Shown here: positions 16,608-25,502 of the stretch, one piece after another
Numbering within the stretch: position 1 is the stretch's first letter
How the letters are laid out: every line of letters begins with the position of its first letter
NCBI RefSeq assembly: GCF_003352915.1
Contig: NZ_CP022314.1
Coordinates: 469,397 to 533,396, forward strand
Source: Arthrobacter sp. PM3
Lineage (GTDB): Bacteria; Actinomycetota; Actinomycetes; Actinomycetales; Micrococcaceae
Length of the DNA stretch: 64,000 nucleotides
Direction of reading: 5' to 3'
Position numbers and translations under genes: made by a program
The notes under the pieces: generated by a model
The model's input: the letters and a program-made list of their open reading frames with translations, nothing else
Databases searched by the model: none
What the model was told of the DNA's origin: nothing

Positions 16608-18111
16608 TGTGGCTGCTGGCCCCCAGGTAGTTCTGCCGGATTTCCGGCCGGAAGTCCGGCGCCGGCGCGGCATCTACCGCGACGGGCCAGTCCGGCCGGT
16701 TGCCGCCCAGCGCCCATGCGGCCTGAAGCGCGGCGCCCCGGGCCACGTACTCCCCCGGGCTCGGGATCAGCACGGGCAGGTTAAAGACCTGGGCCGCGAT
16801 GGCCTGAACCGCCGGGTTCTGCACGGCGCCGCCAATCAGCAGGAGCCGGTCCGCCGGTGCACCCAGCACACGCAAGGCGTCCAGGCCTCCGGAGAGTCCG
16901 CAGAGCATGCCTTCGATGGCGGCCCGGGCCATGTTGGGCCGGGTGCTGGAGGCGATGCTGAGCCCGTGGAAGCTGGCCTTGGCGTAAGGCAGGTTGGGCG
17001 TGCGCTCACCTTCGAAGTACGGCACCAGGACCACGCCGCCGGCTCCGGGTTCCGCCTGCAGGGCCAGGCGCGAGAGTTCGTCGAGATCGACGCCGAGGAG
17101 GCCGGCCACGGAGCTGAGCACCCGTGCGGCGTTGAGGGTGACGGCGATGGGCAGGTACTCCCCGCCGGCGTCGGCGAATCCGGCGACGGTTCCGCCGGGA
17201 TCGGCCACGGGCCGGGACGCCACGGCGAACACGGTGCCGCTGGTGCCCACGGACACCACCACGTCGCCGGGACCGGCGCCCAGGCCCAGGGCCGCGGCCG
17301 CGTTGTCCCCGGCACCGGCGCCGAGCAGAATCCGGGCCGCCCCCGGTCCGGGGAGACGGGCCGGGGCCCCGAAGCAGTCCGGGTGGATGGCCCCGGCAGG
17401 CTCGCCGGGGCCCAGGACGCGGGGCAGCACGACGGCGCCCGCATCCCCCGGCCCGGTGTCCCCGTCGGCTTCCCGGGCGTCCCGGCCGAAGGCCAGCTTG
17501 AACAGCTCAAGGTCATAGGCCCCGGTCGAGGGGCTCCAATAGCCCGTGCCGCTGGCGTCCGAGCGGTCCGTGGTGAGCTGGTCCAGGTCCGGGCCCAGGG
17601 GGCTCGAGGCGTCCGGGCCGTAGCCGCGGAGCCGCCAGGTCAGCCAGTCGTGGGGCAGCGCCACGGCCGCCACCCGGTCCGCCAGGTCCGGTTCGTGGTC
17701 GCGGACCCAGCGGACCTTCGTGATGGTGAAGGAGGCCACCGGGACCAGTCCGGTCCTGCGGGCGAAGTCCTCCGCGCCCACCTCGCCGGTGAGGTCAGCG
17801 GCAGCTCCGGCCGAGCGGGTGTCGTTCCACAGCAGCGCGGGGCGCACCACGTTGCCGGCGCGGTCCAGCAGCACCATGCCGTGCTGCTGGCCGCCCACCG
17901 AGAGTGCGCTGACGTCCGCGAGGCCGCCGGCGGCGTCGAACGCTTCGGACAAAGCACGCCACCAGTGGTCCGGGTGGACCTCCGTGCCGTCCGGATGGCC
18001 GGCACGGCCTTCGCGGACCAGCGCGCCGCTGTCCGCATCCAGGACCACCACCTTGCAGCTTTGGGTGGAGGAGTCGACGCCGGCAACAAGTGTCATGGGA
18101 GCAGCCGCCAC
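16573..18111 (-). CDS. xylB: Xylulokinase
   Basis: A 512-residue FGGY-family kinase that phosphorylates D-xylulose to xylulose-5-phosphate. Seen: the N-terminal phosphate loop [30 protein letters not shown] (substrate region), the LLWNDTRSA motif, [13 protein letters not shown] (ATP-site) and [17 protein letters not shown] near the C terminus. It follows xylA by only a few bases in one operon. GTG 18111 and ATG 18096 are both possible starts; neither has a strong ribosome site, so coupling to xylA translation is likely. The tail overlaps the convergent lacI gene. Confidence 0.95.
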   Translation of the reverse strand: MAAAPMTLVAGVDSSTQSCKVVVLDADSGALVREGRAGHPDGTEVHPDHWWRALSEAFDAAGGLADVSALSVGGQQHGMVLLDRAGNVVRPALLWNDTRSAGAAADLTGEVGAEDFARRTGLVPVASFTITKVRWVRDHEPDLADRVAAVALPHDWLTWRLRGYGPDASSPLGPDLDQLTTDRSDASGTGYWSPSTGAYDLELFKLAFGRDAREADGDTGPGDAGAVVLPRVLGPGEPAGAIHPDCFGAPARLPGPGAARILLGAGAGDNAAAALGLGAGPGDVVVSVGTSGTVFAVASRPVADPGGTVAGFADAGGEYLPIAVTLNAARVLSSVAGLLGVDLDELSRLALQAEPGAGGVVLVPYFEGERTPNLPYAKASFHGLSIASSTRPNMARAAIEGMLCGLSGGLDALRVLGAPADRLLLIGGAVQNPAVQAIAAQVFNLPVLIPSPGEYVARGAALQAAWALGGNRPDWPVAVDAAPAPDFRPEIRQNYLGASSHIMKEAPSSPGR

Positions 18112-18115
18112 GGCG

Positions 18116-19306
18116 TCAGCGGGCGCCGAGGAGGTGCTCGATGAAGAGCTGCTGGAGCTTCACGAAGCCGAAGCCCTTGCCGCCGAAGTAGGCGTCGGCG
18201 TCGAAGTCCTCGTAGGAAGAGCGGTCCGCGCGGAGCTGTTCGTAGCCTTCGCCCGGGTTGAGCGTGGGTTCGTTGATCTCCGAAACCCGCGACGCCTCCA
18301 GCGCGGCCTGGACCTCGGGGTCGGCGCGGAAAGCCTTGGCGCGTTCCTTGAGCAGCAGGTAGGTCTGCATGTTGGCGGCGGCGGAGTCCCAGACGCCGTC
18401 GATGTCCTCGGTGCGGCTGGGCTTGTAGTCGAAGTGGCGCGGGCCGTCGTAGGCCGGTCCGCCGTCCGGGCCGCCGTTTTCGAGCAGGTCCACCAGGGAG
18501 AAGGCGTTCTGCAGGTCGCCGTGGCCGAATACCAGGTCTTGGTCGAACTTGATGCTGCGCTGGCCGTTGAGGTCGATGTGGAAGAGCTTGCCCTGGTAGA
18601 GCGCCTGGGCGATGCCGTGGGTGAAGTTCAGCCCGGCCATCTGCTCGTGCCCGGTTTCGGGGTTGATGCCCACCAGTTCCGGGCGTTCCAGCGTCTCGAT
18701 GAACGCCAGGGCGTGGCCCAGGGTGGGCAGGAGGATGTCGCCGCGGGGTTCGTTGGGCTTGGGCTCGATCGCGAAGCGGATGTTGTAGCCCTTGTCCGTG
18801 ACGTAGTCGCCCAGCAGGTTCACTGCCTCGCGGTAGCGCTCCAGGGCGCCGCGGATGTCCTTGGCAGCGTCGTATTCGCTGCCTTCGCGGCCGCCCCACA
18901 TGACGAAGGTTTCGGCACCGAGTTCGGCGGCGAGGTCGATGTTCTCCAGGACCTTGCGCAGGGCGAAGCGCCGGACGCCGCGGTCGTTGCTGGTGAAGCC
19001 GCCGTCCTTGAAGACGGGGTGGCTGAAGAGGTTGGTGGTGACCATCGGGACCACCATGCCGGTGGCCTTCAGCGCGCCGGTCAGCCGGTCGATTTCGCGC
19101 TGGCGGTCAGCGGCGGAGCAGCCGAACGGGAAGAGGTCATTGTCGTGGAACGTGATGCCGTAGGCGCCGAGGTCGCTGAGCCGGTTGACTGCCTCGACCG
19201 TGTCCAGTGGCGGGCGGGTGGCGGAGCCGAACTGGTCCTGGGCCTCCCACCCCACAGTCCAGAGGCCGAAGGAAAACTTGTCTTCACGGGTGGGCTGGAT
19301 CGCCAT
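18116..19306 (-). CDS. xylA: Xylose isomerase
   Basis: A 396-residue class-I xylose isomerase of actinobacterial length, converting D-xylose to D-xylulose with two divalent metals. Seen: [17 protein letters not shown], the catalytic His in [12 protein letters not shown], Trp in [13 protein letters not shown], metal ligands in [29 protein letters not shown] and [16 protein letters not shown]. It is first of the leftward xylAB operon; upstream lies a TTGTT-N5-AACAA box fitting a XylR-type repressor. The enzyme joins directly to the xylitol-oxidizing enzyme encoded divergently. Confidence 0.97.
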   Translation of the reverse strand: MAIQPTREDKFSFGLWTVGWEAQDQFGSATRPPLDTVEAVNRLSDLGAYGITFHDNDLFPFGCSAADRQREIDRLTGALKATGMVVPMVTTNLFSHPVFKDGGFTSNDRGVRRFALRKVLENIDLAAELGAETFVMWGGREGSEYDAAKDIRGALERYREAVNLLGDYVTDKGYNIRFAIEPKPNEPRGDILLPTLGHALAFIETLERPELVGINPETGHEQMAGLNFTHGIAQALYQGKLFHIDLNGQRSIKFDQDLVFGHGDLQNAFSLVDLLENGGPDGGPAYDGPRHFDYKPSRTEDIDGVWDSAAANMQTYLLLKERAKAFRADPEVQAALEASRVSEINEPTLNPGEGYEQLRADRSSYEDFDADAYFGGKGFGFVKLQQLFIEHLLGAR

Positions 19307-19358
19307 TGAATACTCCCAGGGTTGAGGTGGTGGTTGCCGGAGTCCGGCACGTGAGAAA

Positions 19359-19373
19359 TTGTTCTGGAAACAA
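19359..19373. promoter_or_regulatory. XylR-like box TTGTT-CTGGA-AACAA
   Basis: A 5-bp inverted repeat with a 5-nt centre, 53 nt upstream of xylA. It has the same half-sites and spacing as the core of the Bacillus xyl operator (TTGTT-N5-AACAA). With a ROK regulator three genes away this is a credible repressor site. The remaining 19374-19549 stretch carries a TGATG-AA-CATCA repeat (19472-19483) ahead of the oxidase gene. Confidence 0.65.
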
Positions 19374-19549
19374 ACATATTACGAATTTTTGTGATGTCAA
19401 CCACGCACGCTCCTGCCGGCCCGGCAATCTAACCTGCCCCCTAGCGGTCCTGCGCTGCGGCTGTTATGTTGTGATGAACATCAAATCTTGCAAAAACAGC
19501 AACACCGAACCGGTTCAAGCAATGAAGCCCCAGAGTGAAGGATTCAACC

Positions 19550-20821
19550 GTGATTGATCAGATGGTGACCGAACTCAACTGGGCGGGGAACTACGGCTAC
19601 CGGGCGCCCCGGATAGTCCATCCGGCCAGCTTGGCGGAGCTGCAGGACCTTGTCGCCGGCGCCGGGAAGGTCCGCGCCCTGGGCTCCCGCCATTCCTTCA
19701 ACGACATCGCGGATACATCAGGCACCCTGGTGGTACTGGACAGGCTCGACGCCGGCATCAGCGTGGACCGGCAGAACATGACCGTCACTGTCAGCGGCGG
19801 CACGCGCTACGGGAGGTTGGCGGCAGAACTCCAGCGCCAGGGCTTCGCACTCCACAACCTGGCCTCGCTGCCGCATATTTCGGTGGCGGGAGCAGTCGCC
19901 ACAGCCACGCACGGTTCCGGCGACGGCAACGGCAACCTCGCCACGGCCGTGGCGGCCCTTGAACTCGTCACCGCCGACGGCACGGTGGTTACGGTCCGCC
20001 GAGGCGAGCCCGACTTTGACGGCATGGTGGTGGGACTGGGCGCCCTGGGCATCGTCAGCCGCCTGACCCTGGACATCGAGCCCAGTTTCGACATCGCCCA
20101 GAGCGTCTTTGAAAACCTCGACTGGGACCAGGTCCTGGCGGGCTTCGACGACGTGACGTCCGCGGCGTACAGCGTCAGCCTGTTCACCGACTGGAGCGGG
20201 CCACGCGTGGGCCAGGCGTGGCTGAAGAACCGCACGGACCAAACGGTGCTCCCCGCCGGAGCGCCGGACTTCTTCTCCGGCACACCGGCCGGCCAGGCCC
20301 GCCACCCGCTGCCCGGCGTGTCCGGCAGCAACTGTACCCAGCAGCTCGGCGTTCCCGGGCCGTGGTCCGACAGGCTGTCCCATTTCCGGATGGAATTCAC
20401 CCCCAGCAAAGGTGACGAGCTCCAGAGCGAATACCTCATTCCGCGCGAGCACGCCGTGGACGCCATCCGCACGATGCGGAGCCTCTCCGACGTCGTCACT
20501 CCGCTGATTCTGGTCGGCGAAATCCGCACCATCGCCGCAGACCAGCTGTGGCTCAGCCCCAACTACGGCGGCGCCGGGATCGGCCTGCACTTCACCTGGC
20601 GCCAGGACGAGCCTGCGGTCAGGGCCGTCCTCCCCCTCCTCGAAGCGGAGCTTGCCCCGTTCGGCGCGCGGCCGCACTGGGGCAAACTGTTCCACGCCGA
20701 AGCCGCCGCCCTCGCCCCGCTGTATCCCCGTTTTGCCGACTTCACCGCGCTGGCCGGCCGGCTGGATCCGGACGGAAAGTTCCGCAACGAATTCCTGGAC
20801 CGCACGGTGTTCGGCCGCTGA
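19550..20821 (+). CDS. aldO: Alditol (xylitol) oxidase, FAD-linked
   Basis: A 423-residue flavoprotein of the vanillyl-alcohol-oxidase fold. The motif LGSRHSFNDIADTSG carries the His (residue 48) that binds FAD covalently in Streptomyces AldO; ISVAGAVATATHGSGDGNGN and VVGLGALGIVSRLTLDIEPS are further FAD-domain marks, and the protein ends with LDPDGKFRNEFLDR. The family oxidizes the terminal carbon of xylitol or sorbitol to the aldose with H2O2 release. Divergent to xylAB, it would feed xylitol into xylose catabolism. GTG 19550 was chosen for its GAAGGA site; GTG 19535 is possible. L-gulono- or arabinono-lactone oxidase is a less likely reading. Confidence 0.85.
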   Translation: MIDQMVTELNWAGNYGYRAPRIVHPASLAELQDLVAGAGKVRALGSRHSFNDIADTSGTLVVLDRLDAGISVDRQNMTVTVSGGTRYGRLAAELQRQGFALHNLASLPHISVAGAVATATHGSGDGNGNLATAVAALELVTADGTVVTVRRGEPDFDGMVVGLGALGIVSRLTLDIEPSFDIAQSVFENLDWDQVLAGFDDVTSAAYSVSLFTDWSGPRVGQAWLKNRTDQTVLPAGAPDFFSGTPAGQARHPLPGVSGSNCTQQLGVPGPWSDRLSHFRMEFTPSKGDELQSEYLIPREHAVDAIRTMRSLSDVVTPLILVGEIRTIAADQLWLSPNYGGAGIGLHFTWRQDEPAVRAVLPLLEAELAPFGARPHWGKLFHAEAAALAPLYPRFADFTALAGRLDPDGKFRNEFLDRTVFGR

Positions 20822-20831
20822 TAGTGTCACG

Positions 20832-22052
20832 ATGATGCCTCCACGAACCCATGTTTCCGCGCCCGCGGGCGAGCCGGACCCGTCGCGCCGCAACAACCTG
20901 TCGCTGCTGACCTCCCTCGTCCACCACCAGCGCATCGTCAGCCGCGCCCAGCTGACCCGGCAGACCGGGCTGAACCGTTCCACGGTCGGGACGCTGATCG
21001 GGCAGCTGATCTCCCTCGGGCTGGTGTTTGAAACCGCGCCCGCCGGCGAGGGGCAGGTGGGCCGACCCAGCCCCGAGGTCCATCCCAGCCCGTCGGTGGC
21101 GGCGCTGGCCGTGAATCCGGAAGTCGACGCCGTCACCATCGGCCTGGTGTCCCTGGGCGGGAAGGTGCAGAAGAAGATCCGCTTTGAGACGGAACGGATT
21201 CCAACTGCCCGGGAGGCCGTGAACATCGCCTCAGCCGTTATCGCCGGGATGCGGACCGAGCTCGATGCCTCCTACCGGATTACCGGTATTGGCATGGCGG
21301 TGCCCGGCCTGGTCAACCGCGACGACGGCGTGGTGCGGCACGCGCCGCACCTGGGCTGGCGCAACGAGCCCGTGGCCCGGATGCTGGCCGAGGCAACCGG
21401 GTACCCGTGCCAGGCCGCCAACGACGCCTCGCTCGGGGCCGAAGCCGAACTGATCTTCGGGGCCGGCGCCGGGCGGGCGAACCTGATCTATCTCAACGGC
21501 GGCGCCAGCGGCATCGGCGGCGGGATCATCGCGGACGGGCAGCTGCTCCGGGGTGCCTCCGGTTACGCCGGAGAGCTGGGCCACACCTTTGTCCGCACCG
21601 GAGGCACCACCTGCCACTGCGGCGCCACCGGCTGCCTGGAAACGGAAGTCTCCCAGTCCCGGCTCCTGGAACTTGCCGGCCTGAGCAGCGGCGACACCGC
21701 CGACCTCGAACGGGCGCTCGGGAATAGCAGCAGCCCGGAGGTGGAGGCTGAAGTTGCCCGCCAGCTGGAATACCTGGGCCTAGCCCTGCGCAACGCCGTG
21801 AACATCTTCAACCCCGACGCGATCGTCCTCGACGGTTTCCTCGGGACGCTGCATGCGCTGTCCCCGGCATCGCTGGGCGGCATCCTGCTGTCCCAGGCGA
21901 TGGACGGCCCGGCGGCCCAGGCCAACATCTACCGGGCCGCTCTCGGCTCCGACCTGATGATGATCGGAGCCGCCGAGCTCGCCTTCACGCCCTTCCTGGC
22001 CGATCCTGCCGGACTCGGCGCCGTCCCCGCACCCGCTTCCCAGACAGGCTGA
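20832..22052 (+). CDS. xylR: ROK-family transcriptional regulator, XylR-like
   Basis: A 406-residue ROK repressor: winged helix in VSRAQLTRQTGLNRSTVGTL (about 36-55), then the sugar-kinase-like domain with GIGMAVPGLVNRDDG, NDASLGAEAELIFGAG, GGASGIGGGIIADG and the zinc-type cysteine motif CHCGATGCLE. It begins 10 nt after the alditol oxidase stop and ends 2 nt before the epimerase start, forming a rightward operon. A xyl-type box in front of xylA supports D-xylose as inducer, which is an inference. ATG 20832 and ATG 20835 are equivalent starts. Confidence 0.88.
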   Translation: MMPPRTHVSAPAGEPDPSRRNNLSLLTSLVHHQRIVSRAQLTRQTGLNRSTVGTLIGQLISLGLVFETAPAGEGQVGRPSPEVHPSPSVAALAVNPEVDAVTIGLVSLGGKVQKKIRFETERIPTAREAVNIASAVIAGMRTELDASYRITGIGMAVPGLVNRDDGVVRHAPHLGWRNEPVARMLAEATGYPCQAANDASLGAEAELIFGAGAGRANLIYLNGGASGIGGGIIADGQLLRGASGYAGELGHTFVRTGGTTCHCGATGCLETEVSQSRLLELAGLSSGDTADLERALGNSSSPEVEAEVARQLEYLGLALRNAVNIFNPDAIVLDGFLGTLHALSPASLGGILLSQAMDGPAAQANIYRAALGSDLMMIGAAELAFTPFLADPAGLGAVPAPASQTG

Positions 22053-22054
22053 CC

Positions 22055-23029
22055 GTGCCGAACCAGACATCACAAACCCGCACACTGCAGACCCCCACCG
22101 GCTCGCCGATGGGTGAGCACTACGAACTGCAGGCCACCCTGGGCGGCCGCACCCAACGAGCCGTGGTGACGGAAGTCGCCGGCAGCCTGCGAGCGCTCGA
22201 AGTCGACGGCGTCGCCCTCCTGCAGGACTATCCCGCCCGGTCCGCTCCGCCGTCGTGCGCCGGCTGGGTCCTGGTGCCGTGGCCCAACCGGGTGGCCGAC
22301 GGCAGGTGGACGTACGACGGCGTGGTGCAGCAGCTGGACATCACCGAACCCGAGAACGGCAATGCCCTGCACGGGCTGCTTTCCGCTACCCCGTACACGG
22401 TCGCGCACCGGACGGCGGACAGCATCACCCTGACTGCCGACGTGGCGGCGGCACCGGGCTATCCCTTCGAACTTTCGACGGCGGTCCGTTACCAGCTCAG
22501 CGGGGACGGGCTGCGTGTCACCCACAGCCTGACCAATACCGGCAGCCGCAGCGCCCCGGCCGCCGTCGGGGCCCATCCCTTCCTCAGGCTGGGCGGGGTT
22601 CCCACGGACGACTTGACCCTGGTCATCAACGCCGACACCCACCTCGAAGTCGACCACCGGCTGAACCCGACCGGCGCCAGCACGGACGTCCAGGGGACCC
22701 GGCACGACTTCCGGACCGGCCAGCCGATTCGCAATGTTGACCTCGACGACGCGTGGGGCGGCGTCCGCCGGGAACGGGACGGCGGCTCGCTGCACTATCT
22801 CGAAGCCCCGGACGGCCGCCAGGTCCAACTGGTCATGGATGCGTCCTTCGGCTACCTCCAGGCCTTCACCACCCGGATCTTCCCCACGGACGAAGGCCCT
22901 GTCACCGCAGTCGCCGTGGAACCGATGACGGCTCCCGCAGACGCCTTCAACAGCGGCGAAGGTCTGCGCTGGCTGGCCCCGGGCGAGACGTGGCACCTCA
23001 GCTGGGGCATCCGCTACCGGCTGCCCTGA
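22055..23029 (+). CDS. Aldose 1-epimerase family protein
   Basis: A 324-residue mutarotase-like beta-sandwich enzyme that interconverts alpha and beta anomers of aldoses. Seen: VLVPWPNRVADGRW, the catalytic His region ALHGLLSATPYTV, VGAHPFLRLGG and the catalytic Glu in AVEPMTAPADAFNSGEGLRW. It is coupled to the xylR-like gene (2-nt gap) and would speed presentation of the right xylose anomer to XylA, or act on a broader set of sugars. GTG 22055 is used; ATG 22109 (MGEHYEL) is possible. The gene ends 27 nt before palindromic element B. Confidence 0.88.
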   Translation: MPNQTSQTRTLQTPTGSPMGEHYELQATLGGRTQRAVVTEVAGSLRALEVDGVALLQDYPARSAPPSCAGWVLVPWPNRVADGRWTYDGVVQQLDITEPENGNALHGLLSATPYTVAHRTADSITLTADVAAAPGYPFELSTAVRYQLSGDGLRVTHSLTNTGSRSAPAAVGAHPFLRLGGVPTDDLTLVINADTHLEVDHRLNPTGASTDVQGTRHDFRTGQPIRNVDLDDAWGGVRRERDGGSLHYLEAPDGRQVQLVMDASFGYLQAFTTRIFPTDEGPVTAVAVEPMTAPADAFNSGEGLRWLAPGETWHLSWGIRYRLP

Positions 23030-23055
23030 GCGCCCGTCACCCGGCCCCAGCACTC

Positions 23056-23122
23056 GCCGTTTCGCCGGAAACCCCCGGGATCGCCGGAAGCTCCCGGCGA
23101 TCCCAGGCGCGTCCGGCGACTT
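23056..23122. repeat. Nested palindromic intergenic element, copy B
   Basis: Inner perfect stem GGGATCGCCGG (23077-23087) with 23094-23104; outer stem TCGCCGGA (23062-23069) with 23112-23119. It lies between the convergent epimerase and membrane-protein genes and shares the TCGCCGGA/TCCGGCGA core and the stem-within-stem plan with copies A, C and D. Confidence 0.75.
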
Positions 23123-23139
23123 CGACGACGGGCGGTCGC

Positions 23140-23898
23140 TTACCCGCTGCTGCGCCTCCCGAACCAGGCGCTGAGCAGCAGCCACACGGACCAGGCCAGG
23201 ATCAGGACGATGCCCGCAAGCGTGGGGATGGTGTTTGCCGGCGTGAAGCCTTCGGTTCCGATGATCCAGCCCTGCGCCAGGTAGGCCAGCCCTGACAGCG
23301 CCATGAGGTAGCCGATCGGCCGGGAGACGCGGCGGGCCGAGACAACCACAGCGCCCGCCAGGACCAAGGCCGCGCCCAGCAGGAAGCTCTGGTAGCTGCG
23401 CATGCCCCACTCGAGCCACCGGATGCCCTCGGCCACGGCAAACCGGGCGGACTTGTCCGCTTCCGCGGCCGCAGCCCACGCATCGACGGCGTGTTTGAGG
23501 GCGACGCCGTCGACGGCTTGAAGTGCCGCGTACAGGGCCAGCGCCGACACCGCCGCAACCGCGCCGAACCGGGCCGTCCAGTCCATGGCCCCGCCCGGCG
23601 CCTGCAGCACCACGAGCAGGACCAGCAGCCCGGCGATCAACAGCGCCATGCCGGCGAACTGGCCCAGGTGGACCGCCGTCCAGATGCCGCTGCGGGCATA
23701 CTCCGCGAACGTCGCCGGGTGGTCGTTCGCGCTGGCCGTATCGGCGTGGAACAGTCCGGCAACGAGGGACACCGCGAAGCCGGCGAACGCCAGGGTGCCG
23801 GCCAGGCGCAGCGGCGCGCGGAACGGCGGCGGGCGCCCCGGTTCGGCCGCAACCCCCGGCCGCGGGGCCTCGCCGTCCTGCTGCCCGAACTTCTTCAT
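23140..23898 (-). CDS. Multi-helix membrane protein of unknown function
   Basis: A 252-residue integral membrane protein not recognised with confidence. It has a charged proline-rich N terminus of about 30 residues, then roughly seven hydrophobic stretches (LAGTLAFAGFAVSLVAGLF, AGMALLIAGLLVLLVVLQ, FLLGAALVLAGAVVVSA, IPTLAGIVLILAWSVWLLL among them). The acidic pocket HADTASANDHPATFAEY after helix 1 and ALQAVDGVALKHAVDAW after helix 3 resemble small actinobacterial DUF4386-type proteins, but that is a weak suggestion. It stands alone, leftward, with ATG 23898. Confidence 0.75.
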   Translation of the reverse strand: MKKFGQQDGEAPRPGVAAEPGRPPPFRAPLRLAGTLAFAGFAVSLVAGLFHADTASANDHPATFAEYARSGIWTAVHLGQFAGMALLIAGLLVLLVVLQAPGGAMDWTARFGAVAAVSALALYAALQAVDGVALKHAVDAWAAAAEADKSARFAVAEGIRWLEWGMRSYQSFLLGAALVLAGAVVVSARRVSRPIGYLMALSGLAYLAQGWIIGTEGFTPANTIPTLAGIVLILAWSVWLLLSAWFGRRSSG

Positions 23899-24050
23899 GG
23901 CATCGCCTGCTTCGTACCGACGCGCAGTTTCGCAATTCGCGCGGTTAAGCGCAGGCTACGCCGATTGCGCTGTCGGGGCCACGGCAGAGCGCGGGCCCGG
24001 CATCAGCCGGCGGGCGGGCGCCCGCGCCCTTACTGTGCAACGCTAGGTGC

Positions 24051-24473
24051 ATGGACCTGGAGGTATCGCGTGCGCTCACGATTCCGGCGGTGGAACTCAG
24101 CTGGCGGTTTTCCCGTTCCTCCGGACCGGGCGGCCAACACGTCAACACCTCGGACAGCCGGGTCGAACTCTCGTGGAACATCGCCGGCTCCACGGCCGTG
24201 TCGGATGGCCAGCGGCAGCTACTGCTCACGCGTCTCGGACCGCGCCTGACCGCCGGCGTCATCACCGTGACCGCGTCCGAGCGGCGCTCCCAGCTGCGCA
24301 ACCGCGAAGTCGCACTGGCCAGGCTCGCCCACCTCGTGGCCGAGGGCCTCGCTCCCGAACCCGCCCGCCGCCGGGCGACGAAACCCACCCGGGGCTCGGT
24401 CCGACGCCGCCTCGCCGCCAAGGAGCAGCGGGCGGCGACGAAGAGGCAGCGACGGCGGCCGATGGCTGAATAG
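24051..24473 (+). CDS. arfB: Ribosome rescue peptidyl-tRNA hydrolase ArfB (YaeJ)
   Basis: A 140-residue release-factor-like protein. The class-I release-factor GGQ motif is present in SSGPGGQHVNTSDSRVELSW (residues about 23-42), followed by a short domain-3-like core and a strongly basic C-terminal tail (RRRLAAKEQRAATKRQRRRP) that in ArfB enters the empty mRNA channel of stalled ribosomes. Length matches the family. ATG 24051 begins shortly after a gap with no other gene. Confidence 0.92.
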   Translation: MDLEVSRALTIPAVELSWRFSRSSGPGGQHVNTSDSRVELSWNIAGSTAVSDGQRQLLLTRLGPRLTAGVITVTASERRSQLRNREVALARLAHLVAEGLAPEPARRRATKPTRGSVRRRLAAKEQRAATKRQRRRPMAE

Positions 24474-24505
24474 CGACGGCAACAGTCTCCGCGTGTTGCG
24501 GAGCC

Positions 24506-25501
24506 CTAATACTCGATCCGTTCCGACCGGCCCGTGCGCAGGGAGCGGGTGGCGGCCTCGGCGATGGCCTGGGCCTTCAGTCCGTCCTCGAGCGACGGCG
24601 TCAGGGCAGTTCCGCCCTCCACCGCCGCCACGAAATGGGCCAGGGCCGCAGCGTAGGTCGGCTGGACGCGTTCGAACCAGCCGGGATGCAGACCGTCGTC
24701 GACCACCTGGCCGGCGCGGTACCTGGACACAGCGCCGGTGCGGCGGCGGCCTGCCTCGACCAGGCCGGCGGAGCCCATGACCTCGATCCGCTCGTCGTAG
24801 CCGTAGCCGGTGCGCCGGGCGCTGTCGATCTGAACCAGCGCACCGCTGGGCAGCCGGAGCGTGACCGCGGAGGTGTCGACGTCGTCGTACTCGGCCAGGC
24901 GGGGATCAGCCAGGGCGGATCCTACGGCGAAGACTTCCACGGGGTCCAGCCCGGTGAGCCAGCGGGCGAGGTCGAAGAAGTGCACGGTCTGGTCCCGCAT
25001 CTGCCCGCCGGAGGTGGCGATGTAGGACAGCGGCGGCAGGGCCGGGCCCCGTGTGGTGAGCTGGAGGAGTTCGACGTCGCCAATCTCACCGGCGTCGATG
25101 GTGCGCTTGAGTTCCGCGTAGTCGCGGTCGAAGCGGCGGTTGAAGTCGACCATGACCGGGACGTCGCGCCCGGCGGCGTGCGCGGCGGCCTGCCGTGCAC
25201 GGTCGAGGTCCAGGTCGATCGGCTTTTCGCACAGCACGGCCAGACCTGCGTCGGCGGCGCGGACCAGGTGCTGGGCGTGGGTGTCCGTGGAGGAGGCGAT
25301 GAAGACCGCGTCAATGTGGTCGGCGTCGAAGACCTCGTCCAGGTCCGCGGCGGGGCGTGCGCCGTGCGTATCGGCCAGGGCCTTCGCGCGGTCCGGATCG
25401 ATGTCATAGATGAGGGAAAAGTCGACGCCGGGATGGGCGGCCAGGCTGGCGGCGTGGACGGAGCCGATGAATCCGGCACCGATGAGGGCGAAGCGGAGCA
25501 T
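24506..25501 (-). CDS. Inositol 2-dehydrogenase-like (IolG-type) oxidoreductase
   Basis: A 331-residue Gfo/Idh/MocA enzyme closest in motif order to myo-inositol dehydrogenases: Rossmann start FALIGAGFIGSVHAASLA, AVLCEKPIDLDL with the catalytic Lys, VDFNRRFDRDYAELK, and MRDQTVHFFDLARWLTG with the catalytic Asp-x-x-x-His pattern. It oxidizes a ring hydroxyl of a cyclitol or sugar with NAD. The start ATG 25501 follows the stop of the neighbouring Gfo/Idh gene by one base, with AGGAC upstream. The pair faces a divergent LacI gene. No other inositol-pathway genes are in view, so the substrate is open. Confidence 0.85.
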   Translation of the reverse strand: MLRFALIGAGFIGSVHAASLAAHPGVDFSLIYDIDPDRAKALADTHGARPAADLDEVFDADHIDAVFIASSTDTHAQHLVRAADAGLAVLCEKPIDLDLDRARQAAAHAAGRDVPVMVDFNRRFDRDYAELKRTIDAGEIGDVELLQLTTRGPALPPLSYIATSGGQMRDQTVHFFDLARWLTGLDPVEVFAVGSALADPRLAEYDDVDTSAVTLRLPSGALVQIDSARRTGYGYDERIEVMGSAGLVEAGRRRTGAVSRYRAGQVVDDGLHPGWFERVQPTYAAALAHFVAAVEGGTALTPSLEDGLKAQAIAEAATRSLRTGRSERIEY

Positions 25502-25502
25502 G

